14,133 nt of DNA from NCBI GenBank assembly GCA_013816645.1, contig JACDEC010000028.1:1-14133 (forward strand), given 5' to 3'. Below, piece by piece: positions 13,777 through 14,133 of this stretch (position 1 is its first letter; each line of letters starts with the position of its first letter). Origin of the DNA: Planctomycetota bacterium (GTDB lineage: Bacteria; Planctomycetota; UBA11346). Position numbers and translations under genes: made by a program. Below the pieces are notes generated by a model. It saw only the letters and a list, made by a program, of their open reading frames with translations. It made no database searches and was not told where the DNA came from.

Positions 13777-14133
13777 GGGCGGATCCGGTGGGTGGAACGG
13801 GGGAATAGATGGCGGCGAGCAGCGAAGGATCGAGCGCATCGGGCGTCCCGGCGTAGGCCGCGCGGCCGTGGTCGAGCACGACCACGTGATCGGCGATGGC
13901 CAGGGCCAGGTCCGCCTGGTGCAGGCTGGCGATCACCGTGGCGCCGGCGTCGCAGCGCCGGCGCAGCAGCTCGAGCATGCGCCGGCCGGTGCCGGGATCG
14001 AGGTTGGCGATCGGCTCGTCGGCGAGGATCAGCGTCGGGTTCCAGGCCAGGGCCCGGGCGAGTTCGACGCGCTGGCGTTCGCCGCCGCTGAGCTCGTCGA
14101 CCCGCCGCTCGGCCAGGGCGAGCAGGCCGACCT
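13703..14133 (-). CDS. phnC: ABC transporter ATP-binding protein, C-terminal part (5' end outside window)
   Basis: The start lies beyond the right edge; the last 142 residues are visible. They include the ABC signature ELSGGERQRVELARAL (near 14090-14040), Walker B LILADEPIANLD, and the H-loop in VIASLHQADLALAIADHVVV, then LDHGRAAYAGTPDAL, the usual end of PhnC-type ATPases. The conserved body ends at about LLAAIYS. The frame then continues for about 33 residues of proline- and leucine-rich tail (PVPPTGSAHVPPVAPRLLPD onward) to the stop at 13703-13705, which lies 74 bases inside phnD. That tail is unusual and may be non-functional read-through into the phnD signal-peptide region. It powers the PhnD/PhnE importer. 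The PhnC assignment rests on operon context as well as motifs. Confidence 0.85.
   Translation of the reverse strand, partial: VGLLALAERRVDELSGGERQRVELARALAWNPTLILADEPIANLDPGTGRRMLELLRRRCDAGATVIASLHQADLALAIADHVVVLDHGRAAYAGTPDALDPSLLAAIYSPVPPTGSAHVPPVAPRLLPDLHPLPRLDGAGG

Overview
The window is high-GC bacterial DNA from what looks like a Gram-negative organism. Supporting signs are a twin-arginine exported protein, a possible lipoprotein, a periplasmic binding protein with its ABC permease, and a large secreted repeat protein. A DUF1800/DUF1501 pair beside Calx-beta repeat proteins would fit Planctomycetota or related environmental phyla, or some Proteobacteria. The sequence alone does not settle the taxon. 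No tRNA, rRNA, transposase or CRISPR array is visible.

Positions 1-5954 (+) read as one very large gene that enters from the left edge and is interrupted by two single-base frameshifts (an extra A at 2618-2620 and an extra G in a G9 run at 5014-5022). Once repaired, about 1,980 residues are visible. In order they are a tandem array of Calx-beta domains, a short remnant of an Ig/PKD-like domain, about 670 residues I do not recognise, a HINT (hedgehog/intein) self-cleaving domain, and a C-terminal nuclease-like domain with HH and GxH motifs of the AHH type (HNH/Endonuclease VII superfamily). This is the layout of a polymorphic toxin: adhesive stalk, autoprotease, DNase warhead.

An unrecognised 161-residue protein starts within the toxin stop codon (ATGA overlap, 5951) and is the natural immunity candidate. 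It overlaps in the same way (ATGA, 6433) with a 686-residue exported, probably helical protein of unknown function. The three are therefore likely to be one translationally coupled unit.

After a 261-base gap with two neighbouring hairpins, a second operon (+) holds a small single-domain Ig-like protein (8755-8994), a DUF1800 protein (9002-10732) and a Tat-exported DUF1501 protein (10741-12030). It ends four bases from a convergent minus-strand operon of the phosphonate/phosphite/phosphate ABC importer type, phnC (truncated by the right edge), phnD and phnE. In that operon phnC and phnD overlap by 74 bases and phnD and phnE by 4.
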